Positions 1 through 7,806 of a stretch of DNA of 64,000 nucleotides are shown in pieces. Position 1 is the first letter of the stretch. Each line of letters opens with the position of its first letter. Source of the stretch: Fidelibacterota bacterium (GTDB lineage Bacteria; Fidelibacterota; UBA8477; JABMPR01); the NCBI GenBank assembly GCA_013202495.1, contig JABMQQ010000151.1, forward strand, positions 23,678 through 87,677, read 5' to 3'. A program made the position numbers and the translations under genes. Below the pieces are notes generated by a model, which searched no databases, was not told where the DNA came from, and saw only the letters and a list, made by a program, of their open reading frames with translations.

Positions 1-323
1 TTCATGCAATAACGGCAGCCAATACAACGATTATAAATTTGACCAACCAGACCATCTTCATTTATAAATGTTGCATGAACCGGACAAACAACGACACAGG
101 GAGCATCATCACATTGAAAACAAGGACGTGGTATATGAGTTATCCGAATATTCGGGAATTCTCCCTCGTATTCAGTTATTATTTCCATCCAGTTCATTGC
201 GCGACCATTTTGAGCTTCTTCAACTCCTACATTGGGGATATTGTTTTCCATTCTGCAGGCCGTCACACAACTACTGCAACCAGTACATTTATTTAAATCA
301 ATTACCATTCCCCATCTGGGCAT
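1..323 (-). CDS. 4Fe-4S ferredoxin-type electron-transfer subunit (partial, runs off left edge)
   Basis: Seen: on the minus strand an ATG at 323 opens a frame that stays open to base 1. It begins MPRWGMVIDLNKCTGC and continues CSSCVTAC, then CFQCDDAPCVVVCP, then CIGCRYCM at the edge. These are the Cys spacings of a DmsB/PsrB/NrfC-type protein carrying several [4Fe-4S] clusters. Known family role: it passes electrons between a molybdopterin catalytic subunit and a membrane NrfD-type quinone-reactive subunit. It starts 8 bases after the stop of the molybdoenzyme gene, with AGGAT about 6 bases upstream, so the two are almost certainly co-transcribed. There is no cleavable signal, as expected if it is co-exported with the Tat-targeted partner. 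An NrfD-type anchor is expected further left, outside the window. Confidence 0.9.
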   Translation of the reverse strand, partial: MPRWGMVIDLNKCTGCSSCVTACRMENNIPNVGVEEAQNGRAMNWMEIITEYEGEFPNIRITHIPRPCFQCDDAPCVVVCPVHATFINEDGLVGQIYNRCIGCRYCM

Positions 324-331
324 AGTATATC

Positions 332-2755
332 CTATCCGTTTGAAATTCTAATTGGAGTGCCAGAAATTATCATATTACCCGTACTGATTTCTGGTTGTGG
401 TGCCATTAATTTTCGTGGGTCTTCACCTATCCCAGACCCAAATCTTCCTACATTTTCACGCCCTAATCCCATGGGTACAAACACAACATCGGGAAGAATA
501 ATAGGTCTTACTCTTGCTCGAGCTTTTATCTGTCCGACCTGAGAATCTATTTGGATTATTTCTCCATCGGCTATTCCATATTTATGTGCCGTTTCAGGGT
601 GTATCTCAGCCCATGCCTCCCAGTATATTTCGCGAAGAACACCAAATGATTCCAATAATGAGGGTGAATAGATAGTTTTCCCATGTGGATTCGTATTTGG
701 AAAACCAGATATTAGAGTCAGGGGGAATCCATCTCCATCTGAATTATTATATTGCATTAAATTCGAGGGATACACCGCCGTACCCAGCAAGTTTTTCAAT
801 AACTGGGATGGTGATCCATTGGAATGTCCTAAGCCCAATAAGGCTGTACTCAACAATTCAAGTTTTTTTGAGTTCGTTTGAACAGTATTTGAAAATTTTA
901 CACTGGCAGAGCCTTCTGGATTCCACCAACCTCCAGAAGTAAGCATCCCCTTCATGAAGTTTTTCTCTGACAAATCTATAGCCATCGATTGATGGCTTTT
1001 ATAAGTTTCAGTCCATTCATCCTCAGAATAATCAGTAAACAATGCGCCACGCTTTTCTGCGTAGATTTCTTTTAATCTATTTTGGACCAATTTTTTTGAG
1101 TCAACTGATGAGAATAAATTATCATCAATTTCATCAATCCTGTCTACAAGCCCTTTTAAAATCTCGTAACTGCTTTTAGTATTGTACATGGGATTAATAA
1201 CGGGTCGCTGAAGCGATGCAGAATCAAAGGGGATGGTGGGTATTGATTCTACTAAATTCCAGGATTCAAGTTCAGAGTGGGTCGGTAGAATGACATCTGA
1301 ATGGGCACTGGTTTCATTGGGGAGATCTCCAATGAAAACGACTCTAGGAATGTGTTTCAGAGTGGCCTTCCACTTTGTTTTATCTTCACCTTCATAACCC
1401 GGATTGGCTTTATTAATAATAAGCACCTCGATTTTGTATGGTGCATAGCCTTCAACTCGCTTTGCAAATAAATCTAAAGACGGTTTTTCACTCGGATTAA
1501 TTTCATCTGCGTAGAAAAGATTTTGAATTTCACCTTTTTCCAGATGATTTGGAGAGTAATTGGTTCGTGAATTAGCTTCCGGATAGAAAAATCCACCCCT
1601 AGTCTGAATATTTCCAACAAGATAATTTAAGCAATGCACCGCCCACTGGTGGAGGCTACCTCGTGGAGATCTCAAAGCTTCACTACCACAAACAATAGCA
1701 CAATTGGGACGCGTCTGGATGAGTCCTGCCAAATAGTGGATGTCAGATTCAGACACACCTGTGATCGCTTCGACGTTTTTAGGATGAAAATCTGATCGGA
1801 TCTGGTTTTCTATTCCAAGCAGCTCTTCACCATCGCTATCCTGATAGTTAAAAAATCCATTGGAGGTGCTTCTGATATGCTCAAGATCAAGACTGGATTC
1901 AGAAATTAATACATGTAAGATACCCAGCGCCAGGGTCCCCCATGTATCAGGGTTAGATGGTATCCAGCGGTTAGCACTTGAGGCTGTAATATTCGCTCTG
2001 GGTCCAACGTAAATTAATTTTTTCCGAGTGATATTCTTTACATCTTTAAACTGTCCATAAACCTGATTAAAGTGGACTGGGGCACCATCTTCTTCTAAGA
2101 AATTTGCTCCTAAGCTGATGATACATTCTGAGTTAATAAGATCATAAGATGGTATTGCAGGGTATCCATGGATCATTCCTGTTGAATTATCATTCAAACC
2201 AGAGTAATCGGTATGATATATGTTTGGAGTCCCAATTGCATCTGCGAATTTTTGCCAGACATCCCGCATGATGTGCGTGTCCTCACCATTAATGATGGCC
2301 ACTTTATAGCCTTGTTTCCGCTTGATCAGTTCGCTGATCAAATTAGCAGTGGAGTCTTGAATTGACTCCCATGGCACCGAATCCAGTGATTTCCTGATTA
2401 ATCCTTCGGGTCTGGCTTTTGGCTCAATAAAGCGATCTGGGTGATAAAGAATTTCCATGTTTGCATGAGCTGCCGGACAAAGACCACCACGATTTATTGG
2501 GGATAAGGGATTCCCTTTAAGTGAAATGGGGATACCATCAACTCGCAGAACGGAAAGACTACAACCGCCTGGACATAAACGACAAACAGATGTTCGCCTT
2601 GTTTTATTCCCCGGACCGAGTGCTAATTTTTTGATCGCTGCATCTGAGAGAGCGATGAACTGCTCAGCACCATTCAGCGAGAGGGCCAAACCACCCGTAG
2701 CTAAACCAGTTAGTTTGATGAATTCTCGACGGGATAATATTTTCATTTTAGACAT
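332..2755 (-). CDS. Molybdopterin oxidoreductase catalytic subunit (CISM family), Tat-exported
   Basis: An 807-residue protein. Residues 8-30 are a twin-arginine signal (SRREFIKLTGLATGG). A [4Fe-4S] site follows near residues 58-95 (CRLCPGGCS, then GLCPAAHANM). The remainder resembles the DMSO-reductase superfamily, with LISGFPNTNPHGKT and a C-terminal molydopterin dinucleotide-binding barrel (AHKYGIADGEIIQI). Family role: two-electron redox chemistry at a Mo or W bis-pterin centre in the periplasm. The substrate cannot be read from sequence; polysulfide, tetrathionate, arsenic species or an ACIII-like role remain possible. The ATG at 2755 overlaps the preceding cytochrome gene by 8 bases; a second ATG at 2746 is an alternative start. 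The operon order is tetraheme, pentaheme, this gene, Fe-S subunit. Confidence 0.88.
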   Translation of the reverse strand: MSKMKILSRREFIKLTGLATGGLALSLNGAEQFIALSDAAIKKLALGPGNKTRRTSVCRLCPGGCSLSVLRVDGIPISLKGNPLSPINRGGLCPAAHANMEILYHPDRFIEPKARPEGLIRKSLDSVPWESIQDSTANLISELIKRKQGYKVAIINGEDTHIMRDVWQKFADAIGTPNIYHTDYSGLNDNSTGMIHGYPAIPSYDLINSECIISLGANFLEEDGAPVHFNQVYGQFKDVKNITRKKLIYVGPRANITASSANRWIPSNPDTWGTLALGILHVLISESSLDLEHIRSTSNGFFNYQDSDGEELLGIENQIRSDFHPKNVEAITGVSESDIHYLAGLIQTRPNCAIVCGSEALRSPRGSLHQWAVHCLNYLVGNIQTRGGFFYPEANSRTNYSPNHLEKGEIQNLFYADEINPSEKPSLDLFAKRVEGYAPYKIEVLIINKANPGYEGEDKTKWKATLKHIPRVVFIGDLPNETSAHSDVILPTHSELESWNLVESIPTIPFDSASLQRPVINPMYNTKSSYEILKGLVDRIDEIDDNLFSSVDSKKLVQNRLKEIYAEKRGALFTDYSEDEWTETYKSHQSMAIDLSEKNFMKGMLTSGGWWNPEGSASVKFSNTVQTNSKKLELLSTALLGLGHSNGSPSQLLKNLLGTAVYPSNLMQYNNSDGDGFPLTLISGFPNTNPHGKTIYSPSLLESFGVLREIYWEAWAEIHPETAHKYGIADGEIIQIDSQVGQIKARARVRPIILPDVVFVPMGLGRENVGRFGSGIGEDPRKLMAPQPEISTGNMIISGTPIRISNG

Positions 2756-3269
2756 GGCAAGTTAAACAATCGTTTGAGATAGATTTATGATCATGACATT
2801 CCATACAGGTTGACATTAAAATAGGGACGATAGGTCGTACAGGCGGTTCAGTCAATTTTTCGACTTCTCCATGGCAGGTGGTACAGCTGACTTTCCCAGA
2901 TTTAACATGTCTTCTGTGAGAGAAAAACACATGATCAGGTACTTGATAGATTCGTTTCCATGGAATTTCGGTATTACTTAAGACTGCTTCAACGACCACT
3001 GCTTCTTCTGCGCTTCCAGTCTTACTCTTTGAATGACAGGCTTTACATCTTTTAATTGAAGGTAAGGTCGCCTTAAGTTGAGTCTCAATACCTATATGGC
3101 ATTCAACACAATCCATTCCAGCTTCGGTTAAATGAAGTGCGTGACTATAGGATATGGGTTGCTCGATTTCGGGATCCAGACCACACCCACAAATTAAAAA
3201 ACTCCAAAATGCAGCGACAAACCATGCTTGTCTGCACAAATATGTTGGATTCAAATTAGATCTTACCAC
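2748..3269 (-). CDS. Pentaheme c-type cytochrome, probable lipoprotein
   Basis: A 173-residue protein with five CXXCH motifs: CVECH, CKACH, CTTCH, CMECH and CLTCH, the last at the extreme C-terminus. Extra histidines (SYSHALHL, FFSHRRHV) fit bis-His class III/c7-type hemes. The N-terminus has a hydrophobic stretch ending LICGC, which may be a lipobox, so membrane anchoring is likely. The start is GTG at 3269, overlapping the end of the tetraheme gene by 7 bases. The next gene (molybdoenzyme) overlaps its end by 8 bases, so it is translationally coupled on both sides. Inferred role: electron wire between the molybdoenzyme and other periplasmic carriers. Confidence 0.85.
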   Translation of the reverse strand: MVRSNLNPTYLCRQAWFVAAFWSFLICGCGLDPEIEQPISYSHALHLTEAGMDCVECHIGIETQLKATLPSIKRCKACHSKSKTGSAEEAVVVEAVLSNTEIPWKRIYQVPDHVFFSHRRHVKSGKVSCTTCHGEVEKLTEPPVRPIVPILMSTCMECHDHKSISNDCLTCHV

Positions 3270-3826
3270 TCTTCATCTTCATCTTCATCTGTTTCACACT
3301 TGAAATCCGGGTTTTTAGTATGTGCGATTTTTTTGTAGAATGAATCGTAGTCAAAGGGTTTATACCGTGGACTTTTCTCATTATGACAGACTAGACAATC
3401 CTCAGGTTTTGGAATAATGAGACCATTGGCAATAGCCTGGTCTTTGTCACACATAACAATTTCTTTGCGATATAATTCTCCAGCACCATGGCAACTTTCA
3501 CATTGGATACCACTCTCTTTTTCAAATTTTTCGCCAAACTCTGCATTGGGATCATTATATCCTGTTACGTGACAGCTTAGACAGTCAGGTGATTCACTTG
3601 GTAGGACTGTCATACCCTGTTCCTTGGCGATGGCTAAAGCATCCTCGCCTAACAATGTCTCATAGGCCTTAGCATGTTTTGAGTCTACCCAATTGGCATG
3701 TTGATTACCCATCTCGGGGGTTTCATGACAGACCTGACATCTTTGAGCACCTGCATATATGTTTGGGGAATCTTGCCCGTTAGCGATACTTAAAATTAAA
3801 AAGATTGCAGAAATTAGCTTTACCAC
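3263..3826 (-). CDS. Tetraheme cytochrome c554-family protein
   Basis: A 187-residue exported protein. It has an N-terminal signal peptide (about residues 1-17) and four CXXCH motifs (CQVCH, CLSCH, CESCH, CLVCH). The context of the motifs (CHVTGYNDP, CESCHGAGELYRK, CHNEKSPRYKPF) matches the cytochrome c554/c-prime domain family. A clear paralogue lies at 7807-8376 with the same four motifs and the same CHNEKSP ending. It is the first gene of the molybdoenzyme operon, starting 83 bases after the end of the EB_dh-type gene and beyond a strong terminator. The C-terminus is unusually acidic (DEDEDEEW). Inferred role: soluble periplasmic electron carrier. Confidence 0.87.
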   Translation of the reverse strand: MVKLISAIFLILSIANGQDSPNIYAGAQRCQVCHETPEMGNQHANWVDSKHAKAYETLLGEDALAIAKEQGMTVLPSESPDCLSCHVTGYNDPNAEFGEKFEKESGIQCESCHGAGELYRKEIVMCDKDQAIANGLIIPKPEDCLVCHNEKSPRYKPFDYDSFYKKIAHTKNPDFKCETDEDEDEEW

Positions 3827-3859
3827 GATTACCTCAATTTAGGATTGAAAACCGAAAAG

Positions 3860-3893
3860 AATAAAAGTGGACGGGTAATAAATACCCGTCCAC
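3860..3893 (-). terminator. Rho-independent terminator after the EB_dh-type gene
   Basis: An 11-bp perfect stem (GTGGACGGGTA with its complement) and a 5-base loop span 3867-3893. Read on the minus strand it is followed by TTTTATTCTTTT. It lies between the EB_dh-type gene and the tetraheme gene, so the latter probably has its own promoter or depends on partial read-through. Confidence 0.8.
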
Positions 3894-3909
3894 AGATATG
3901 ATAAACTAA

Positions 3910-4887
3910 TTAAAACTTCATGTCAAATGGAGGTGCACCACTATGATTTCCACCCGAGTTGTCAGTAATGGCTACTGTTATTTCAACATCACCTGATCCA
4001 AACACAACATCGTCATCATTGCCTGTGTCAAGAGCACGCATAAATTCGACTGTCCAGGTGCCACCACTGAAGCTTGAATAGGCAGTGACATCAGCACGAC
4101 TTCCATCAGCATTGGCATTGAGCCAGTAACCACGATAGGTCGCAGATTCATCTGCTGTCGCGGCATCAAATGCTGTAAAATAAACATCGGCATCAGTCTC
4201 GCCGGCGGGCAGGATTAAAAAACCATCGGTGAGTGGTGCAGTATACTTGGGCATATCATTGGCTTTATTATCATTATATAAGCCAATCGTTTTTGCATCA
4301 CCGTGTTGTCCACCATCTTCTTTGATGGAACCATCATTATTTTGATATACATTATCAATATACTTATCATCAGCATGATGAGTGGGAGCGCTGCGGGCAG
4401 CTTTCCAGTGCCATTGATCAACTTTACCATTTGTTGTCCACATACCTTCATCATCACCACCAGCATGACACATTCCAGCACAATCGGCACCTTGAGAACC
4501 ATTCAAACCCATATCAAAGAAAAAGAAAAGACGGTCTTCGTTTCCGCTTTTTCCCCAGGCTCCGTCTGCAAAACCCCATTCATTTTTGGCAACACTTTCA
4601 GTACCACTGGGATCATCCCATACAGCTTTTATGTACAAATCGGATGCAGTTTGAACTGCTGTCAGCGTTACATCAAGTACGCCAAAAGCGTTGGCATGAT
4701 CTTCACCCTCGCCCACGGTCACAACATAGTCCGTGGCCTCAGCCCAGGCTGCGTCTCCACCGGATCCATCAAGGGTGGGAGCGGTTGTAACGCTGGTAAC
4801 CATGAATTCGGCTTCAGTTGGAGTATCCTCCTCGCATCCTATAAATAGGAACATTAAAAACATTAGTGCAATAGTAACAATTTTCAT
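3910..4887 (-). CDS. Ethylbenzene dehydrogenase-like heme-binding lipoprotein
   Basis: A 325-residue lipoprotein with signal MKIVTIALMFLMFLFIGC, Cys 18 being the lipidation site. The rest looks like the EB_dh (DMSO-reductase type II gamma-subunit) heme-binding beta-sandwich: an N-terminal TLDGSGGDAAWAEAT strand, YIKAVWDDPSGT, and a core with CAGMCH followed by VDQWHWKAAR. The CX3CH motif is unusual; EB_dh domains classically bind heme b through Met and Lys, so a covalent heme here is a hypothesis. The gene follows the MerR regulator by 70 bases, and AAAGGAG precedes the ATG. The context suggests a periplasmic electron carrier working with the molybdoenzyme. Confidence 0.78.
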   Translation of the reverse strand: MKIVTIALMFLMFLFIGCEEDTPTEAEFMVTSVTTAPTLDGSGGDAAWAEATDYVVTVGEGEDHANAFGVLDVTLTAVQTASDLYIKAVWDDPSGTESVAKNEWGFADGAWGKSGNEDRLFFFFDMGLNGSQGADCAGMCHAGGDDEGMWTTNGKVDQWHWKAARSAPTHHADDKYIDNVYQNNDGSIKEDGGQHGDAKTIGLYNDNKANDMPKYTAPLTDGFLILPAGETDADVYFTAFDAATADESATYRGYWLNANADGSRADVTAYSSFSGGTWTVEFMRALDTGNDDDVVFGSGDVEITVAITDNSGGNHSGAPPFDMKF

Positions 4888-4946
4888 CTGATTTCTCCTT
4901 TTCCCCCGGTTTTGATTTACAATTGGTGTAGAGTCAGTTTTCTTTT

Positions 4947-4969
4947 AATGCATCATATCATGATGCATT
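4947..4969. promoter_or_regulatory. Perfect 10-bp inverted repeat upstream of the EB_dh-type gene
   Basis: Arms AATGCATCAT and ATGATGCATT are separated by three bases. The palindrome overlaps the stop codon of the MerR gene and lies about 60 bases upstream of the EB_dh-type start. Neither flank has a convincing T-run, so an operator, perhaps for the adjacent MerR protein, is more likely than a terminator. This is inference. Confidence 0.5.
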
Positions 4970-5416
4970 TGTTCTGGATAAAGGACCATAATCCTTGAAT
5001 AATTCTTTGATATCATCGCAGCGTTCCACAATTTCGTAAACACTACAAGTCCGACATTCTGTTTGAGAACAGCTTGGACCTTTTTCAGATGATAGCCAAC
5101 ATGGTTGATCTGATGATAAATACGATCCACACTGCAAGTATTCTTCTTTCGTACATGGCTTGATTAACCAGCAGGGAGTTTGTGCCATTATTCGTTTAAT
5201 ACCTGCTATGTTCAGTCCATTTGTCGTCAAATCGATCCGAATATTTTTTAATCTTTTGATATCCACTTGTGAGAATAGATGTCTCTCAGTTTCCGTCTTA
5301 AAGGGTATGATTAAGCCTCTGTCAATGTATTGACGGATCGAATGCTTTGAGACTCCAGATAGTTCGGCTGCTATGCGCAAAGTGTATAAAGGTCTTGTTG
5401 TTTCAACATCATTCAT
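4958..5416 (-). CDS. MerR-family transcriptional regulator with Cys-rich C-terminus
   Basis: A 152-residue protein. Residues 9-75 form a MerR-type winged helix-turn-helix (YTLRIAAELSGVSKHSIRQY, then GLIIPFKTETERHLFSQVDIKRL). The C-terminal half has eight cysteines, at about 82, 88, 96, 106, 116, 121, 124 and 133, including ECRTC. Family members distort the promoter spacer upon sensing metals, redox state or ligands. The many cysteines suggest a metal or Fe-S/redox sensor, but the pattern is not the four-Cys SoxR motif. The gene heads the molybdoenzyme region and is divergent from the heptaheme gene, so control of one or both is plausible. Confidence 0.85.
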   Translation of the reverse strand: MNDVETTRPLYTLRIAAELSGVSKHSIRQYIDRGLIIPFKTETERHLFSQVDIKRLKNIRIDLTTNGLNIAGIKRIMAQTPCWLIKPCTKEEYLQCGSYLSSDQPCWLSSEKGPSCSQTECRTCSVYEIVERCDDIKELFKDYGPLSRTNAS

Positions 5417-5572
5417 CGAATATCAACTCACGTAGTTTTTAATGTAATTGTATATTTACAAATTCTGTTATTCTGTATCAGCCAGTGCACTATATTAGAT
5501 TTAAAATGTGCTCTTGACAAGGGTTAATAAGGTAACGCATGGTAATCTATTTCTCTGTTTTTTATCTACTTA

Positions 5573-5588
5573 TGGCACTTATGTTGAG
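5573..5588 (+). promoter_or_regulatory. Candidate sigma-54 promoter
   Basis: TGGCACTTATGTTGAG matches the -24/-12 consensus TGGCAC-N5-TTGC except for the final base (TTGA). The same TTGAG variant occurs in the candidate at 15719-15734. It lies about 330 bases upstream of the heptaheme start codon, which is long for a leader, so it may drive a small RNA ending near 5733 instead. An NtrC-type activator is encoded at 15930-17324. Confidence 0.45.
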
Positions 5589-5699
5589 TAAATATCTGAA
5601 AAACAAGATGGAAATAAATGTGACCTTTTTTACCATTATTTATTTAAAATATTTATTCTGCAGCTAGGCCATGTTATTCCAGTGATCCAGCGATAAAAT

Positions 5700-5733
5700 G
5701 GTCCTAATGATTCATTAGGACCTTTGATTTTGA
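5700..5733 (+). terminator. Perfect 11-bp palindrome, possible terminator or operator
   Basis: Arms GGTCCTAATGA and TCATTAGGACC have a single-base centre at 5700-5722. On the plus strand they are followed by TTTGATTTTG, a weak T-tract. No plus-strand protein gene precedes it. It could end a short transcript from the 5573 promoter, attenuate the heptaheme gene, or be a protein-binding site. Confidence 0.4.
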
Positions 5734-5919
5734 ATCTTTGACCACAAAATATTGGATGATGACTATAGAAAATCATCAGCGGTTTGTTGATTTTATCTTT
5801 TTGAAGATATTCGGTGGTAACAAACCAAGTTGTAATCCGTTGGAGTGGATGTATATTTCTTCCGTCCGATCCTTCAAGACAGAAATAATATTTGTAACAA
5901 TCCAGATAGGAGATTGACT

Positions 5920-6717
5920 TTGCGTGTACATATGCTATTCCATTTAATGTTAATTTTTCTAATGAGTTTATCATCCACCATTGCACAATTGAAAACCACC
6001 TATCCAGATAAATCCAATCCCCATACTGCTGGACTCAATCAAGAATGGGACTGTAGTGAATGTCATTCTACGGATGCCATAGATGCATTAATTCATCCCA
6101 TGTTTAACTTGAACCCTGAGAGTCCTCAAATGTCAATCCCAGAGGATTTCCCGATTTCAAATAATTCTGAGCTAACCTGTTTTACCTGCCACGAAAGCAG
6201 TAAGAAACAAAACAGATCAAATCGCACCTTCCTGAGAGGAGGGCCATACCGTAGAGAATTGGACTTTTGCTATAATTGTCACTCAAAAGAAAATTATGTC
6301 AAAATCAATCCTCACCAGCAACTTAGAGAAGACGGTAGCGTAAATAGTACAGTTTGTCTCCATTGTCATGCTCGCCAACCTACAGCGACAGATCACCCCT
6401 TTATTGCATCAGAAATGCATGCTGACATGAAAGCAACCTGCAATAAATGTCATGCCCTTCACACCCATGAGCAAAACCATTATGGAAAAAACATTACGAC
6501 ATCAAAAAAGGCGACCTTAAAGCAATATGAGATGACTCAGAAGCGCTACGATATAAAGCTACCTTTATCGCAAGCCAATGAAATCCAGTGTCACACCTGT
6601 CATTATATCCATGGCTCGTTAGGGATTGATGCTGTTGTATATGAGGGAAGCGAGGAGAATCAATATTTCTTGAGACTTCCCAAAGAGAATCTGTGCTATG
6701 CCTGCCATAATTTATAG
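5920..6717 (+). CDS. Heptaheme c-type cytochrome
   Basis: An exported protein of about 265 residues with seven CXXCH motifs: CSECH, CFTCH, CYNCH, CLHCH, CNKCH, CHTCH and CYACH. The spacing and the paired HP/HH residues fit the doubled-CXXCH (NrfB/DmsE-like) fold. I chose the TTG at 5920 because AGGAG sits 7 bases upstream. It gives the signal peptide MRVHMLFHLMLIFLMS; an ATG at 5932 is the alternative. It is the only plus-strand cytochrome gene and is divergent from the MerR gene. Inferred role: periplasmic electron carrier shared by the two flanking respiratory modules. Confidence 0.85.
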   Translation: MRVHMLFHLMLIFLMSLSSTIAQLKTTYPDKSNPHTAGLNQEWDCSECHSTDAIDALIHPMFNLNPESPQMSIPEDFPISNNSELTCFTCHESSKKQNRSNRTFLRGGPYRRELDFCYNCHSKENYVKINPHQQLREDGSVNSTVCLHCHARQPTATDHPFIASEMHADMKATCNKCHALHTHEQNHYGKNITTSKKATLKQYEMTQKRYDIKLPLSQANEIQCHTCHYIHGSLGIDAVVYEGSEENQYFLRLPKENLCYACHNL

Positions 6718-6719
6718 TA

Positions 6720-6748
6720 AAGAAGGTCTGATTATTTCCGGCCTTCTT
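6720..6748. terminator. Hairpin between convergent cytochrome genes
   Basis: AAGAAGG at 6720-6726 pairs with CCTTCTT at 6742-6748, with a 15-base loop. It lies in the 65-base gap between the convergent heptaheme and dodecaheme genes. There is no long T-run, so its function as a bidirectional terminator is only likely. Confidence 0.4.
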
Positions 6749-6782
6749 GATTAGTGACTGGATAGAATTTGAATATTTTTAG

Positions 6783-7805
6783 CTAGTCCAATCGAGTTCC
6801 AGGTAAATCCGTAGGGAATTTCATCTCATCTTCATGGCATTCAACGCAATCCGGCGGTTTGCTAAAATCATCATCAAGGTGACAATCAAAACAATCAAGC
6901 TCCTCATGACCAAGTTCCAAAACTAGTCCTGTGGCAGCATGGTCAAATGACCCCAATTCAAAATTATGATGACAACCTGTACAGGTTTTATCTAATTTTT
7001 TTACAGGTGTGTTGGGATCGTGACAGTTCGTACAATCCCTAGATGAATGAAATGATTTCAATGGGAAGGTAGTCATTTCATGGGTGAAACCTGGAGTCGT
7101 TTTGTTCTGATGACACTTTTCACAACCTGGCTCCTTGAGGGTGTCATGGCATTGACTGCAAGGGAAGTGATGGGTCGATAATTCGCTTGAAATAGTAGTC
7201 TCAATTTGTTGGGATCCATGACAGGTTTTGCAATCCTCATCCCGATGACAAGATTCGCATTTGAATCGAAACATCTCGACATGTTGTTTATGGCGGAAGG
7301 TAACTCGAGTCCTTTCTTGCTCAGGGGTTTGAAAATTTACTACTTCAGGATAACTGTATGTTTTCTGAGGACTATTCGATGGTTCGGCCACTCCTTCTGA
7401 GGACTGAGATTGTTGTAAGTGGCAAGTTCCACATACATTGGAAGCATTCCATCCTCTATGGCAGCTAAGGCATTTCCGGTGAAATGCTGCATTCAGGGAT
7501 GGCAGTCCGCTTGCAAGATCTTTTGGATCATTGGTATGACAATCTGCACAGGGGTCATAGATTTCATCATCTGCATAATGATGACAGGTGTTGCAACCAT
7601 CTCCCATGCGAGACATATGAGCATGTTTACGATGGGGAAAAGTGACAGGTTCAAATATTTTATTATCATTCCTGATCGAAATTGATTCAGGAAGTTCCAG
7701 GAATTTCTCTTGTGATATACCCTGCGAAACGGGACAAAGAATAAACATGCCAAGACTTATTAGACATGCTGATACGGATTTCCTGATCAACTGAAATATT
7801 TCCAT
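6783..7805 (-). CDS. Dodecaheme c-type cytochrome
   Basis: A 340-residue exported protein with twelve CXXCH motifs. The first four (CNTCH, CADCH, CLSCH, CGTCH) and the next eight (CESCH, CKTCH, CSQCH, CEKCH, CTNCH, CTGCH, CFDCH, CVECH) are separated by a linker of about 50 residues, so two class III-like heme clusters are likely. FPHRKHAH and FRHKQHVE precede each cluster and provide distal His ligands. The start is ATG at 7805, one base after the stop of the tetraheme gene. A longer frame to 7913 would overlap that gene and hide the signal peptide (MEIFQLIRKSVSACLISLGM). It is the last gene of the respiratory operon and a candidate electron wire towards the outer membrane. Confidence 0.87.
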   Translation of the reverse strand: MEIFQLIRKSVSACLISLGMFILCPVSQGISQEKFLELPESISIRNDNKIFEPVTFPHRKHAHMSRMGDGCNTCHHYADDEIYDPCADCHTNDPKDLASGLPSLNAAFHRKCLSCHRGWNASNVCGTCHLQQSQSSEGVAEPSNSPQKTYSYPEVVNFQTPEQERTRVTFRHKQHVEMFRFKCESCHRDEDCKTCHGSQQIETTISSELSTHHFPCSQCHDTLKEPGCEKCHQNKTTPGFTHEMTTFPLKSFHSSRDCTNCHDPNTPVKKLDKTCTGCHHNFELGSFDHAATGLVLELGHEELDCFDCHLDDDFSKPPDCVECHEDEMKFPTDLPGTRLD

Positions 7806-7806
7806 T

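Larger units (their letters stand above)
5417..5919. other. Divergent intergenic region between MerR gene and heptaheme cytochrome
   Basis: About 500 bases with no convincing gene. It contains a candidate sigma-54 promoter on the plus strand at 5573-5588 and a perfect palindrome at 5700-5722, both listed separately. The MerR promoter must lie in the left part but I could not define it. A 116-codon minus-strand frame (5636-5986) overlaps the cytochrome start and lacks a ribosome binding site, so it is not called. Confidence 0.6.

Noticed and set aside
4303-4848. Long plus-strand frame antisense to the EB_dh-type gene
   Set aside because: It is a shadow of a strongly supported lipoprotein gene and has no signal, domain or ribosome binding site of its own.
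5636-5986. A 116-codon minus-strand frame with protein-like composition
   Set aside because: It overlaps the start and signal peptide of the heptaheme gene on the other strand, has no ribosome binding site at either ATG, and contains the perfect palindrome. No family recognised. It stays possible but unsupported.
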